Shown: positions 26,743 to 34,321, counted from the first letter of the stretch. The stretch: 64,000 nucleotides of DNA from Microvirga antarctica (GCF_017921815.1 NZ_JAGEMM010000001.1:1-64000); one strand, 5' to 3'. Numbers and translations: made by a program. Notes: generated by a model not told the origin, from the letters alone.

Positions 26743-26907
26743 TCAGATCTCCGTCACCGATTTGCTCCGCTTCATCATGGCGACGAGAGGATCGCATTTC
26801 TCCCATTTGTAGGCGTGAAGGACCATCGCAACACCGAGATAGGTCGCTGGATTCAGCGGTGTCGAGCAGGCCGATAGGGTGAGCAGGAGGGCGAGGGCGC
26901 GGATCAT
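26743..26907 (-). CDS. Small lipoprotein
   Basis: A 54-residue ORF read directly from the sequence. The start MIRALALLLTLSACSTP contains a short signal peptide with lipobox LSAC, followed by about 40 residues ending KSVTEI. Its ATG overlaps the stop of the upstream gene in an ATGA arrangement, supporting translation. It would be lipidated and anchored in the envelope. A superinfection-exclusion or other lysogeny role is possible but not shown. Confidence 0.65.
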   Translation of the reverse strand: MIRALALLLTLSACSTPLNPATYLGVAMVLHAYKWEKCDPLVAMMKRSKSVTEI

Positions 26908-27098
26908 GACTTGTGACCCTTGGGTGCGCGCAAGCGGAGCATCCCAGCCGTGCAGATCATTTGGAAGCCCTGCGGCTCAACCTCGACGACGTACCGCGTT
27001 CCGCCCTTGGTGGTCTGGTAGACGCTGACAATCTGGCCGGTATAGCGGGCTTCGCCAGAGTGTTTCTCGACGTGGTCGCCAAGCTTAAATTCAGCCAT
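26904..27098 (-). CDS. Small hypothetical protein with beta-barrel character
   Basis: A 64-residue protein, MAEFKLGDHVEKHSGEARYTGQIVSVY onward. The pattern of short beta strands and glycines resembles SH3/KOW-like small barrels. It is packed between neighbours: it starts directly after the upstream stop and overlaps the lipoprotein gene by 4 bp. Function unknown. Confidence 0.65.
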   Translation of the reverse strand: MAEFKLGDHVEKHSGEARYTGQIVSVYQTTKGGTRYVVEVEPQGFQMICTAGMLRLRAPKGHKS

Positions 27099-28427
27099 CT
27101 ACTCCTCCTCAGGTGCGATAGCGGAACGGGCGCGGATGGCGGCGGCAACGCCTTTGGTCAACTGCCCAGAGGTAGCGAATTCGTGCGGCGCATAACTCCA
27201 CGGGTCATCTGCAATCTTCGCGCACTCTTCACGTTCCGCAAGAACCGCCTCTGTGACAGCGGGTGGAGTAGGAACGGCGGCGGGCATGGCGGTGTAGAGG
27301 GCGCGTTCCTCTATTATGTAGTTCTCGCCGAGCGACGGCGCGCGACCTTGTCGCCAATCACTCCAACTCCCAACGAAAGCGGTGAAGCGCCACTGCCATG
27401 CGGCAGGCTCCGCCTCTGTGGCAGCGGGTGGAGTAGGAGCAACCGGCATCGCGCCAAACAGCCAGCAATTCCAACTCATTGTTGCGCGCGCCCAAAATTC
27501 GCGGGCTTCGGCTTCATCGGTGAATATCGCATCGCCCCGGTCGGCGTCGTCAAACCGGACGATGAAATAACGATTGGCCTGCATATCGCCAGGCTGGCAC
27601 CACTTCGTGCCACGCGCGATTGACGGTTCGGTGACAGCGGGTGGAGTGGGAGCGGCGGCGAGTTTGGCGAGGATCGCCCGTGCAATCGCTGGAACGGAAG
27701 ATGCTTCGTGCGCGGCCTCTTCGATTGCGCGGTTCCAACCTTCCAAGTCGGCAAGGAATGTCGCCGAGTGACCTGAAATCGGCAGCGCATCTTCGGGCGC
27801 GCTTGCCTTAGGTGCTGCGGCGGCATATTTCCGGGCGAGCATTTCAGGCGACAGGTAGGCATCTTCTATCGGGCCGAACGGAGTAGGGGCGGCGGCGACA
27901 GACTCATTCTCATCGTCGATCCCGGAAAGCGCGTCGTTCGGGTCGGTTTGCGTCATGTGTTCCATGATCTCGCAGGCTCCGGCCCAAGCCTTCCTTGAAC
28001 GAGCATCTTGCGCCTCATAGAAGCGATGATCGGGCGGGACCTCGTACCCTGTGCCGATGTAGCGAAGCATGATCCGCGCAAGGTCGTTCGTCTGACTTAC
28101 AATTTCCGCGTCGGTTCGCGGCTGTCGCCCTTCGGGCGCGCTTGCCTTAGGTGCCGCGTCGTACTGCTCAAGGATTGTTCGCATGTGTTTTTGGGAAATT
28201 GGTAGCGCACATAACCTTGAAAGTTGCCGCGTATAGTTCTCTACCTGCTCATCCGTCACTGCTACGGGAGCGGTGAGGGCGGCAATCCATGCGGCCTCCC
28301 ATGCTTGCCACGCCTCGTGCGCGCCCATGAGTCTGTAAGATTCGCCGTTACGCCGGACGGCCTCGGGATGTTCGCCACCGTTCGAATACCAGAGTTCGAA
28401 TTCGGTCCGTGCGTTGCCGCTGCTCAT
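27099..28427 (-). CDS. Modular phage early protein with Pro/Ala-rich linkers (Ea22-like style)
   Basis: A 442-residue protein of short conserved-looking modules joined by repeated linkers. APTPPAVTE or APTPPAATE occurs three times and APKASAPE twice. Modules include EFELWYSNGGEHPEAVRR (N-terminus) and LAEREECAKIADDPWSY (C-terminus), phrases seen in mosaic phage proteins of the Ea22 type that assemble by recombination at the linkers. No enzyme motif is visible. It overlaps the coiled-coil gene upstream by 4 bp. Confidence 0.7.
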   Translation of the reverse strand: MSSGNARTEFELWYSNGGEHPEAVRRNGESYRLMGAHEAWQAWEAAWIAALTAPVAVTDEQVENYTRQLSRLCALPISQKHMRTILEQYDAAPKASAPEGRQPRTDAEIVSQTNDLARIMLRYIGTGYEVPPDHRFYEAQDARSRKAWAGACEIMEHMTQTDPNDALSGIDDENESVAAAPTPFGPIEDAYLSPEMLARKYAAAAPKASAPEDALPISGHSATFLADLEGWNRAIEEAAHEASSVPAIARAILAKLAAAPTPPAVTEPSIARGTKWCQPGDMQANRYFIVRFDDADRGDAIFTDEAEAREFWARATMSWNCWLFGAMPVAPTPPAATEAEPAAWQWRFTAFVGSWSDWRQGRAPSLGENYIIEERALYTAMPAAVPTPPAVTEAVLAEREECAKIADDPWSYAPHEFATSGQLTKGVAAAIRARSAIAPEEE

Positions 28428-28735
28428 GGCTTATCGCTTCCTTCTGTGAGACGAGAGAGCGTTTGTCTCGCGATTTCGACCGCCCCGCCTTCGCCTTCGG
28501 CAATTGCTTCCAGCGCCTTCAGTGCCTCGTCACGCTGACGGGCCGCGTCGTCGCGATCTTGCATTAGGTCGTCACGCTCCCGTCTCAGCCGATCGACCTC
28601 TGCTGACAGGTGAGTGATGGCGACGACTCCTCTCGCCATGGCGGCGGCTCTGAATTCAAGGTCGTTATCCGACAGCCACTCAACTTTGGCCTCCATCTCA
28701 TCACACAGCGCGGCATATGCCGTTACATCGGTCAT
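28424..28735 (-). CDS. Coiled-coil hypothetical protein
   Basis: A 103-residue protein dominated by a charged coiled coil (HLSAEVDRLRRERDDLMQ followed by RDDAARQRDEALKALEAIAEG). Its start overlaps the stop of the J-domain gene (ATGA) and its end overlaps the next gene likewise, so it is certainly translated in this operon. Function unknown; perhaps an oligomerisation partner. Confidence 0.7.
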   Translation of the reverse strand: MTDVTAYAALCDEMEAKVEWLSDNDLEFRAAAMARGVVAITHLSAEVDRLRRERDDLMQDRDDAARQRDEALKALEAIAEGEGGAVEIARQTLSRLTEGSDKP

Positions 28736-29298
28736 GACCTGTCCTTCAGCGCTTCGTCACGAGCGCGGTTGATCAGTGCCATTCGGCGCGCATCGCCGTT
28801 TCGATCGGGATGGTGCTCGGAAGCCAGGCGTCGATAGGCCGCCTGAATGTCGCTCGCCGAAGCCGTCGTCTTGACCGCGAGAATGTCGGACCAGTGCTCG
28901 CCGGCCGGGGCCGGCAGCGCCTTAAAGCCCTCGAAGGTGGCGCGCACGAGCGCCAGCGTGCCGTGTCGAAGTTCGACGCGACGAGCCTCCACCACATGGT
29001 GGATCGCCTGGAGGTTCGCCTCGGGCGTGGCGTATCGATCGACAGGGATGCACACCTGAATGCCGTCCCACACGAACCAGGCGGCGATGCCCGGGTCAGC
29101 GGGCCTCTGAACGCCGAGCGCCACGTTCGACGAGAGGACGATGCTGCTCACCGGCTTGCCGCTGTCGCGGCCGAAAGCGGCAAGGCTCTTCTCGACATTG
29201 CCAAGCGCTGAGGACAGCGTGGTTCGGAACTGGCCGGATTCGCGGCGCTGGGCGCGCGGAAATCCCGGAGGCCATGAGAGCGGATATGCGGTTGTCAT
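28732..29298 (-). CDS. J-domain (DnaJ-like) phage protein
   Basis: A 188-residue protein whose C-terminal 55 residues form a J domain: TASASDIQAAYRRLASEHHP, followed by DRNGD. This includes the diagnostic HPD tripeptide that stimulates DnaK ATPase. The N-terminal 130 residues (SIVLSSNVALG, IAAWFVWDG, YATPEANLQAIHHVVEARR) form a conserved phage domain of unknown function. It probably recruits host DnaK to a phage complex. It begins 9 bp after the small acidic-tail gene. Confidence 0.82.
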   Translation of the reverse strand: MTTAYPLSWPPGFPRAQRRESGQFRTTLSSALGNVEKSLAAFGRDSGKPVSSIVLSSNVALGVQRPADPGIAAWFVWDGIQVCIPVDRYATPEANLQAIHHVVEARRVELRHGTLALVRATFEGFKALPAPAGEHWSDILAVKTTASASDIQAAYRRLASEHHPDRNGDARRMALINRARDEALKDRS

Positions 29299-29307
29299 GG
29301 TGGGGTC

Positions 29308-29418
29308 CTAAAACGGGATGTCGTCGTCGATGTCGCCGTAGCGGGAGCTGCTGCCCGATGCCGGCGCCCGACGCTCGGATGGCGAGGCATCGGAAGGCCC
29401 GGCATAAGCGCGTTTCAT
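29308..29418 (-). CDS. 36-residue protein with SSB-like acidic C-terminal tip
   Basis: MKRAYAGPSDASPSERRAPA continues to the C-terminus YGDIDDDIPF. DDDIPF is the peptide by which single-stranded DNA-binding protein (SSB) recruits replication and repair enzymes. The ORF has no OB domain. Its ATG overlaps the upstream stop (TGATG), so it is coupled to the preceding gene. It could act as a free SSB-tail mimic; that function is inference. A larger ORF in the same frame upstream is the shadow of the neighbour. Confidence 0.6.
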   Translation of the reverse strand: MKRAYAGPSDASPSERRAPASGSSSRYGDIDDDIPF

Positions 29419-29939
29419 CACAGCCCCGCCCAGCGGTTCGCGCGGAAGGCCCGCAGACCTCTTTCCGCCTGGCGCGCGGCCGCCCTCCGGTTGCGGATGA
29501 TCTGGTGGGGCGGAGGGTATCGAAAAGTCAGGAGCAGCAGGCCGTTGGTGGCGTTCGCAATCAGCGCCAGGATGTCCGCATGGCTGCGCTCGGTGGCCGG
29601 GCAGGGCGAGGCCAGCAGCTTGCCGGCCAGTTGCGCCTGGACGGTTGCGAAGTCCGGCGGCGGCGGAAGGTCTCGAGGGATATGCGAGGCGACACAGGGG
29701 GCGAGCGCATCGAGCGTCCGCAGGCACCATTTTCGATACAGCTCGACCGCCGCCCAGTGCCGGTTGTCGGCATTGTTGGGGTAGTAGAAGCGGCCGAGCG
29801 AGGCGCGCTTGAGAAAGGCTTCCTGCAACGGTCGCGCGTCGGCAAAGGGATTGCTCCACGCTGTGCCTGGGCCAACGCAGACGGCATTCTCTGGTGAGGG
29901 ATTGCCACAGCCGGTCTGGAAGCGGTGAGGGCGGTTCAT
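29418..29939 (-). CDS. DUF4326-like phage protein
   Basis: A 173-residue protein from ATG 29939, with a GGAGGA ribosome-binding site 7 bp upstream. The N-terminal VGPGTAWSNPFAD and the later HADILALIANA match by eye the GRGSKWGNPF and CHADVLLELAN signatures of DUF4326 proteins. These are common in phages and mobile elements and of unknown biochemistry. It is coupled on both sides by overlaps. Confidence 0.65.
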   Translation of the reverse strand: MNRPHRFQTGCGNPSPENAVCVGPGTAWSNPFADARPLQEAFLKRASLGRFYYPNNADNRHWAAVELYRKWCLRTLDALAPCVASHIPRDLPPPPDFATVQAQLAGKLLASPCPATERSHADILALIANATNGLLLLTFRYPPPHQIIRNRRAAARQAERGLRAFRANRWAGL

Positions 29940-30061
29940 AGAATCCTCCAGCAGCCCGCCACCACAAGGCATGCGAACCCGCTCACAAGGGCGGCCAGGG
30001 CGATGCAGCCGGCGGCAGGGCAGCGCGCGGCGAGAGGCGAAGGAAAAGGGTGCCGGTTCAT
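29936..30061 (-). CDS. 41-residue membrane protein
   Basis: An ORF read directly from the sequence, beginning MNRHPFPSPLAARCPAAGC and continuing IALAALVSGFACLVVAGCW, one clear membrane helix. Its ATG overlaps the upstream stop (ATGA) and its TGA overlaps the next ATG, so translation is likely. Small membrane proteins of this kind are common in phage lysogeny regions; its job is unknown. Confidence 0.55.
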   Translation of the reverse strand: MNRHPFPSPLAARCPAAGCIALAALVSGFACLVVAGCWRIL

Positions 30062-30342
30062 CGTGCGGCCTCGCAACAGGGGCGCTGCTCACGGTTTTGT
30101 CGCTGGACCCGTTGCCGGTGGCGCTCCGCTGCGATCTGCTCGCCGACGATGAAGGCCAGGGCCTTCTCTGAAAAAGCCGCGGCCCCGAATCTGCGGACCG
30201 CAGCGCTCACGACAAGGGCATCCGCTTCAGGGTCGGAGCCGTAGAACCACGCGAAGACTTTGGCGTCTGGCGCTTGGCCGCGCTTGCTCTCTAAAGGAGT
30301 CAGGCGGTTCGTCTGCTGGACGGAGTTGAACTGCTCTCTCAT
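30058..30342 (-). CDS. Hypothetical protein, first gene of the leftward operon
   Basis: About 94 residues from ATG 30342. The ORF opens at 30378, but that ATG lies inside the operator and probable promoter, so later starts (30357, 30354 or 30342) are more likely. Visible segments include KVFAWFYGSDPEADALVVSA and EKALAFIVGEQIAAERHRQR. No domain recognised. It is the first gene after the repressor-type operators and so an early, repressor-controlled gene. Confidence 0.6.
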   Translation of the reverse strand: MREQFNSVQQTNRLTPLESKRGQAPDAKVFAWFYGSDPEADALVVSAAVRRFGAAAFSEKALAFIVGEQIAAERHRQRVQRQNREQRPCCEAAR

Positions 30343-30372
30343 AGGGCCACCCATCATGCGATGAGCGGTAAT

Positions 30373-30410
30373 CTGCATTTTGCATAAATTATGTCAACTG
30401 CAAAATGCAG
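30373..30410 (-). promoter_or_regulatory. Leftward promoter with two CI-type operators
   Basis: CTGCATTTTGCAT (30373-30385) and CTGCAAAATGCAG (30398-30410) match the pattern CTGCA-N3-TGCAG, with centres 25 bp apart. Between them, on the minus strand, is a consensus -35 box TTGACA (30392-30397); a weak -10 such as GATTAC lies about 18 bp on. Repressor bound here would block the leftward operon. Confidence 0.65.
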
Positions 30411-30470
30411 AGTATAAGCGAACGTTCCTTGTGCGCTTTGTTGCGGAAAACTCTGCCCGCAAGGATCGAC

Positions 30471-31139
30471 TCATTTCGATGAGCCGGCCTTCCGCGTCTG
30501 CTGCCTTAGGCTAGTTTCCGCCAGTCGTTGCCAGTGTGGAGCCCGGACAACCGCATAGACATCGCTCGCCCAGGAAACCGGGACATCCCGCAGAGGCGCT
30601 GCGTTGTGGCTTTCCAATGTAAAAAGACCCGGGGCTGACCCCTGGACAAGCCGCTTAAGGTATCGATTGCCCTCGGGTGTCGTTACAACAGCCTCCCACC
30701 CAATGAGGCGCAACAGATCATTGGAAGGTTTCGAGCAGACGATTATGTCTTCGGGGTCATAGCGAGGCCACATAGAATCGCCTTTGACCTGTAGAGCGAA
30801 AGCACCTTGGGGCACTGGTACTGGAACGAGGACCTCGAAAATATTTCCTTCGGCGTCGAGTTGCTCGCTTCCCGTCTCTATGGATCCTCCGACGCCAATC
30901 AAGCCCTTCACGCCGACCGCATTGTTGATCCCTTGCTCCCCCTCGCCAGTGGCAAGCCATGCCAGAGACGCCTTGAATGCCTTCGCATAAAGTTTCAGCT
31001 CGTCGTCTTTGATGCCGCGACCCCCATTCTCATGGCCTGAATAGGTTCCGTAAGGGACGCCGACACGTTCGGCGGCGGCAGCGGCGGAGCGGAAGCCCGC
31101 GTCGATGCGGGCCTTCTTCAAACGGTCATGCTTATCCAT
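30471..31139 (-). CDS. CI-like phage repressor with S24 peptidase domain
   Basis: About 222 residues. The N-terminal HTH reads DRLKKARIDAGFRSAAAAAE, with second helix region VPYGTYSGHENGGRG. The C-terminal LexA/S24 peptidase domain has the catalytic Ser in VKGDSMWPRYDPEDIIV and the Lys in NRYLKRLV. It maintains lysogeny and could self-cleave on RecA activation. ATG 31139 (MDKHDRLK) is chosen over an in-frame start at 31244, which would run across the operators. It is divergent from the Cro-like gene, with CTGCA-N3-TGCAG operators between them and again downstream at the leftward promoter. Confidence 0.92.
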   Translation of the reverse strand: MDKHDRLKKARIDAGFRSAAAAAERVGVPYGTYSGHENGGRGIKDDELKLYAKAFKASLAWLATGEGEQGINNAVGVKGLIGVGGSIETGSEQLDAEGNIFEVLVPVPVPQGAFALQVKGDSMWPRYDPEDIIVCSKPSNDLLRLIGWEAVVTTPEGNRYLKRLVQGSAPGLFTLESHNAAPLRDVPVSWASDVYAVVRAPHWQRLAETSLRQQTRKAGSSK

Positions 31140-31141
31140 TC

Positions 31142-31211
31142 CTGCATAATGCAGAGAAAAACTCTGCAAGTCGCAAAGAAATGGATTGACGCCAAGCTCT
31201 GCTTTATGCAG
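31142..31211. promoter_or_regulatory. Repressor operator array between cI-like and cro-like genes
   Basis: CTGCATAATGCAG (31142-31154) and CTGCTTTATGCAG (31199-31211) fit CTGCA-N3-TGCAG. A degenerate third copy CTGCAAGTCGCAA is at 31164-31176. TTGACG at 31186 could be a rightward -35 box. The same motif occurs at 30373-30410. Confidence 0.7.
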
Positions 31212-31221
31212 AGCTTGAGCA

Positions 31222-31482
31222 ATGGAGACCTTTGCAGCCATCATCGATGCCTTCGGCTATGCCGAACTTGCGTCTCTCCTCGGCAAGCCGGAGGGGACTG
31301 TCAGCTCGTGGAAGACCCGGAACTTCATACCTTCTGAAGTTTGGATATCCGTTGTGAATGAAGCTTCCCGCCGCGAGCTGGAAGGTGTGACGTTCGAGTT
31401 GCTCGCTCGCCTTGAGACCGAGCGCCACTCGGCAAAGCGGTCCGCGCCTCGTAAGCCGTCGGCTGCGAAGGTGGCGCAATGA
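31222..31482 (+). CDS. Cro-like HTH protein
   Basis: An 86-residue small DNA-binding protein. FGYAELASLLGKPEGTVSSW is a typical Cro/CI helix-turn-helix, followed by a basic tail (KRSAPRKPSAAK). It is the first gene of the rightward early operon, divergent from the repressor, as expected for a Cro that competes for the same operators and favours lytic growth. Its end overlaps the next gene by 4 bp. Confidence 0.8.
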   Translation: METFAAIIDAFGYAELASLLGKPEGTVSSWKTRNFIPSEVWISVVNEASRRELEGVTFELLARLETERHSAKRSAPRKPSAAKVAQ

Positions 31483-31760
31483 GGCGGCTAGCCGACGTCG
31501 CGCCGCCTGAATCCGGCACCCCATCTCATCACCCCTTGGCGTCAGCACCCTATCCGGCTGAGCCCTCTGCGACCGTAGGGCAGCAAAACACGCCCGACAT
31601 GCGTCCTTCCCGTTTTGACGTGGGCGGGAAGGGCGTCAACACCGCGCTGGCGAGCAAAGCCATGCCCACGACCGGTGAATGTCGGGAACACGGTCGCTTC
31701 CATTTTCATGCCGAGCCTTGGCCCGGATGCTCGTCGCTCGCGCGGGGCAGGGCGGTCTGA
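31479..31760 (+). CDS. Hypothetical early phage protein
   Basis: A 93-residue ORF rich in Pro, Ser and Gly, without secondary-structure or family signals. The evidence that it is real is positional: its ATG overlaps the Cro-like stop (ATGA) and its TGA overlaps the next start (TGATG). It may serve mainly to couple translation. Confidence 0.45.
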   Translation: MRRLADVAPPESGTPSHHPLASAPYPAEPSATVGQQNTPDMRPSRFDVGGKGVNTALASKAMPTTGECREHGRFHFHAEPWPGCSSLARGRAV

Positions 31761-31924
31761 TGGCCAAAGCCCGCTACCGCTTCACAGCCTCCGGCGAATT
31801 CTGGTTCTGCACTCAGGACGGCTGGCTCCTTCGTTGGCGAGCCCCTCGGATCGATCCGATGAAGCCCATCATTCCCCAGGACGGGGACGCGCTCACCTCA
31901 AATCTCAGGATCGGAATTTCATGA
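31760..31924 (+). CDS. Small hypothetical early protein
   Basis: A 54-residue protein beginning MAKARYRFTASGEFWFCTQD, short beta-rich and aromatic at the N-terminus. Both ends overlap neighbouring genes (TGATG upstream, ATGA downstream), so it belongs to a tightly packed early operon. Function unknown. Confidence 0.55.
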   Translation: MAKARYRFTASGEFWFCTQDGWLLRWRAPRIDPMKPIIPQDGDALTSNLRIGIS

Positions 31925-32418
31925 GCAGGAATCCGTACTCGGCTCTCAAGGCCGCGTTTGATGCAGATGTCGACCGGCTCGGCGGTGTTGTCGCCGTTGC
32001 CAACCGGACGCGCGTCGGACCCGCGCTCATTTCGCGCTATGGCTCGATTTCCGATCAGAACATCACGACGCATGTGCCGGCGGATGTGCTCCTCGATGTC
32101 ACCATGGAGATCGCCCGGCGGGGAGGGGAGCCCGAGACGCTTCGGCTTCTGGCGGATCTCGCCGGCTTCAAGCTGGTGCCCCGCGAGGCTGCGGAGTCCA
32201 ACGAGCAGAACCTGATGCGCCACGTCGTGGACACCACACGAGCCCAGGCGAACCTGGCCTCCACGGTCGCGGATGCCCTTGAGGACGGCAAGATCGACGA
32301 TGCCGAGCAGCTCGCGATCGATGTCGCTGCAGCGATCGTCGAAACGGAAGCCGCCGAGTTGCGCAACGACATGAAGCGCGGCGGCAATGTCAGCCCGCTG
32401 AGGACGAAACTGTCATGA
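31921..32418 (+). CDS. CII-like phage regulatory protein (CP76-type)
   Basis: A 165-residue protein. [20 protein letters not shown] forms an HTH-like N-terminus. [20 protein letters not shown] is the second conserved helix region, as in phage CII/CP76 regulators of P2-like and related phages. The C-terminal half is helical and acidic. It could direct the lysis/lysogeny decision. Assignment is by motif pattern, not alignment. It overlaps both neighbours by 4 bp. Confidence 0.6.
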   Translation: MSRNPYSALKAAFDADVDRLGGVVAVANRTRVGPALISRYGSISDQNITTHVPADVLLDVTMEIARRGGEPETLRLLADLAGFKLVPREAAESNEQNLMRHVVDTTRAQANLASTVADALEDGKIDDAEQLAIDVAAAIVETEAAELRNDMKRGGNVSPLRTKLS

Positions 32419-32735
32419 ACCTCCGCGAGCAGGACGCCCCGGATGATGAGGGAATGATGACCGATGCCGCGCGCGGCGCGGTCAATCTGTTCACCACGGA
32501 ATCGGTGGCCGGCGATCAGCTGAAGGCCTTCATCGAGCGTCTGGAGCGCCTCGAGGAAGAGAAGGCTGGGATCAGTGCGGACATCAAGGAGGTTTACCTC
32601 GAGGCCAAGGCCAACGGGTTCGACACCAAGATCATCCGCAAGATCATTGCCCTGCGCAAACGCGATTACGCCGAGCGCCAGGAGGAGGACGCTGTCCTCG
32701 ATTTGTACATGCAGGCGTTGGGAATGATCGGATGA
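32415..32735 (+). CDS. GapR-like / UPF0335 (DUF2312) DNA-binding protein
   Basis: A 106-residue protein. [20 protein letters not shown], then [18 protein letters not shown] and [15 protein letters not shown], is the signature of the alphaproteobacterial UPF0335 family. That family includes GapR, a tetrameric coiled-coil protein that encircles overtwisted DNA and aids replication and topoisomerase action. A phage copy could serve phage DNA replication or modulate host chromosome structure. It overlaps the flanking genes by 4 bp each. Confidence 0.88.
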   Translation: MNLREQDAPDDEGMMTDAARGAVNLFTTESVAGDQLKAFIERLERLEEEKAGISADIKEVYLEAKANGFDTKIIRKIIALRKRDYAERQEEDAVLDLYMQALGMIG

Positions 32736-33298
32736 CCGTTGTCCCATCGCGCTTCCCCATCAGGCAGAACGAGCTTTACGAGACGGAGCCCTGGGCGACC
32801 AAGGCGCTGCTGCGGCACTTCCCGGTTGCGGGAATGCGGATCTGGGAGCCGGCCGCCGGCAACCACATGATGGCGGACGTGTTGCGCGATCACGGCGCGA
32901 CTGTCTTTACCAGCGACATCGCGGTCTACACCCGCGAGCATGACAGGATCGCGGATTTCATCCGGGGCCTGGATGCCGGTCCGCCATGCGACGGCATCGT
33001 CACCAATCCACCCTACGGAAAAGGCAACCGCGAGGCGGTTCGCTTCATCGAGCGCGCGCTTGCGGCGTGCGATGGCCTGGTGGCGATGCTGCTCACCGCA
33101 AAGTTCGACTTCGGCAAGACCCGCCTCCACCTGACGCGCGATAATCCGCGCTTCCTCGGGCGCATCGCGCTTGTCGATCGCATCCAGTGGTTTCCCGGCG
33201 CAACAACCGGCACCGAAGATCACGCCTGGTTCGTCTGGGGCGCTGGGCGCCCGGCCGGTGCGCGCCCGATTCTGCTCTATGAGGGGAAGCCCGCATGA
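32732..33298 (+). CDS. SAM-dependent DNA methyltransferase-like protein
   Basis: A 188-residue protein. [19 protein letters not shown] is the SAM-binding motif I, SDI continues the fold, and VTNPPYGKG is motif IV (NPPY) of N6-adenine methyltransferases. There is no separate target-recognition domain, so it is either a small orphan adenine methyltransferase or a regulator of phage modification. It is followed by a VRR-NUC nuclease. Confidence 0.8.
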   Translation: MTVVPSRFPIRQNELYETEPWATKALLRHFPVAGMRIWEPAAGNHMMADVLRDHGATVFTSDIAVYTREHDRIADFIRGLDAGPPCDGIVTNPPYGKGNREAVRFIERALAACDGLVAMLLTAKFDFGKTRLHLTRDNPRFLGRIALVDRIQWFPGATTGTEDHAWFVWGAGRPAGARPILLYEGKPA

Positions 33299-33693
33299 GG
33301 CCGGCCCTTCCGCGAGAGCTCAATCTCCACATTCAAGTTGCCAACCTGCTGACGCAGTACCTCGCAGACGGGTGGGAGTTCACGCACCCGGCCTCAGGCG
33401 AATACCGGGACAAGCGCACGGCCGCGCGCCTGAAGCGCATGGGCACGAAACCCGGATGGCCGGACCTGATCTTGCTGTCACCCACAGCCGTGTTTCACGG
33501 CCTCGAGCTGAAGCGCAAAGGCGGAAGCCTGAGCAGCGCGCAACGGGACTTCCACCGCCGTGCCATCGGCAAGGGCTGGAACGTCACCCAGGCCGACAGT
33601 TTCGACGCCGCGTTGGCGATCCTCGAGCGGTGGGGATGCCTGCGGGTCACTCTTCTGAAGTCCTATGCAGGAGTCCCCCATGCCGAAGCCTAA
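33295..33693 (+). CDS. VRR-NUC domain nuclease
   Basis: A 132-residue protein with the compact VRR-NUC core: KPGWPDLILLSPT holds the catalytic Asp, FHGLELKRKGG the Glu and Lys, and SSAQRDFHRRA the conserved Gln. VRR-NUC nucleases of phages are thought to process branched DNA. It overlaps the methyltransferase gene by 4 bp; it is unclear whether the pair works as a modification/nuclease unit or as DNA-processing functions. Confidence 0.85.
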   Translation: MRPALPRELNLHIQVANLLTQYLADGWEFTHPASGEYRDKRTAARLKRMGTKPGWPDLILLSPTAVFHGLELKRKGGSLSSAQRDFHRRAIGKGWNVTQADSFDAALAILERWGCLRVTLLKSYAGVPHAEA

Positions 33694-33946
33694 AAAGCTG
33701 CCCGTGCGCATTCAACGGATTATCGAAAAATGCCAGAGGGGCGCAGTTCTATGTCGATCCAACGGCCGGGAAGCCGCTGGCCCCACTGACGCGGTCTTTT
33801 TCTTCGAGCCGACGGGCGAGCGCGTGCAACCCAAAACTGCATTTCAGGTCCTAGCCACGGGCTTGTTGCGCCCGCGCGGCGACGGCCTATTCGGCGCGGA
33901 ATCCTCGCAGACCTGGGAGGCGCATCATGATGCCCCGCCGGTCTGA
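33680..33946 (+). CDS. Hypothetical phage protein
   Basis: An 88-residue protein starting MPKPKKLPVRIQRIIEK after a GCAGGAG ribosome-binding site. It contains DAVFFFEPTGERVQPKTAFQ. No recognised domain. Phages of related hosts often carry a protein of this type in the replication region, which supports its being real. It overlaps both neighbours. Confidence 0.6.
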   Translation: MPKPKKLPVRIQRIIEKCQRGAVLCRSNGREAAGPTDAVFFFEPTGERVQPKTAFQVLATGLLRPRGDGLFGAESSQTWEAHHDAPPV

Positions 33947-34106
33947 TGCAGCGAATCCGCGCGGTCTCACAGACGGCGAGATTGCCGAGGCTGTCCGCGT
34001 GTTCTGGCCACGTTTCAACACCTGCGAGATCGCACGGATCTACGCCTGGCCGGAATGCCTTGTCGCCAATGCGCTCGCGCGCCTCCGGGATGGGGTCGCC
34101 GTATGA
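33927..34106 (+). CDS. Small HTH-like protein
   Basis: A 59-residue ORF (MMPRRSDAANPRG onward) with TGGGAGG upstream. LTDGEIAEAVRVFW, then TCEIARIYAWPECLVANAL, suggests a helix-turn-helix of the kind found in short phage DNA-binding proteins. Its stop overlaps the next ATG (ATGA). Function unknown. Confidence 0.6.
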   Translation: MMPRRSDAANPRGLTDGEIAEAVRVFWPRFNTCEIARIYAWPECLVANALARLRDGVAV

Positions 34107-34321
34107 GCCGCGGTCGCACTCTCACGTTCCAGTTCCCCGGCTCGCAACCGGCGAAGCCGGCCCAGGTCGTGGCCGAGACGCCCGAACATATCTGCGCGGT
34201 CTGCGGAGCACGACACGCATCCTTTGGCTATGCCGTCAACGAACCCGGTGGCATGCCGGTCCGCTGGTATTGTCACGCCCACTGGCCCGATCGCCCGGTA
34301 AGCCGGGAGAACGCGGCGTGA
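34103..34321 (+). CDS. Small zinc-finger-like protein
   Basis: A 72-residue protein. CAVCGARH and, about 25 residues later, WYCHAHW provide a C-x2-C ... C-x-H set that could hold zinc. The N-terminus (MSRGRTLTFQFPGSQPAKP) is basic and probably disordered. It is translationally coupled at both ends (ATGA, GTGA). Function unknown. Confidence 0.6.
   Translation: MSRGRTLTFQFPGSQPAKPAQVVAETPEHICAVCGARHASFGYAVNEPGGMPVRWYCHAHWPDRPVSRENAA

Noticed and set aside
29308-29967. A 219-codon leftward frame
   Set aside because: Only its last 36 codons look real; the rest overlaps the DUF4326-like gene out of frame and is a shadow.
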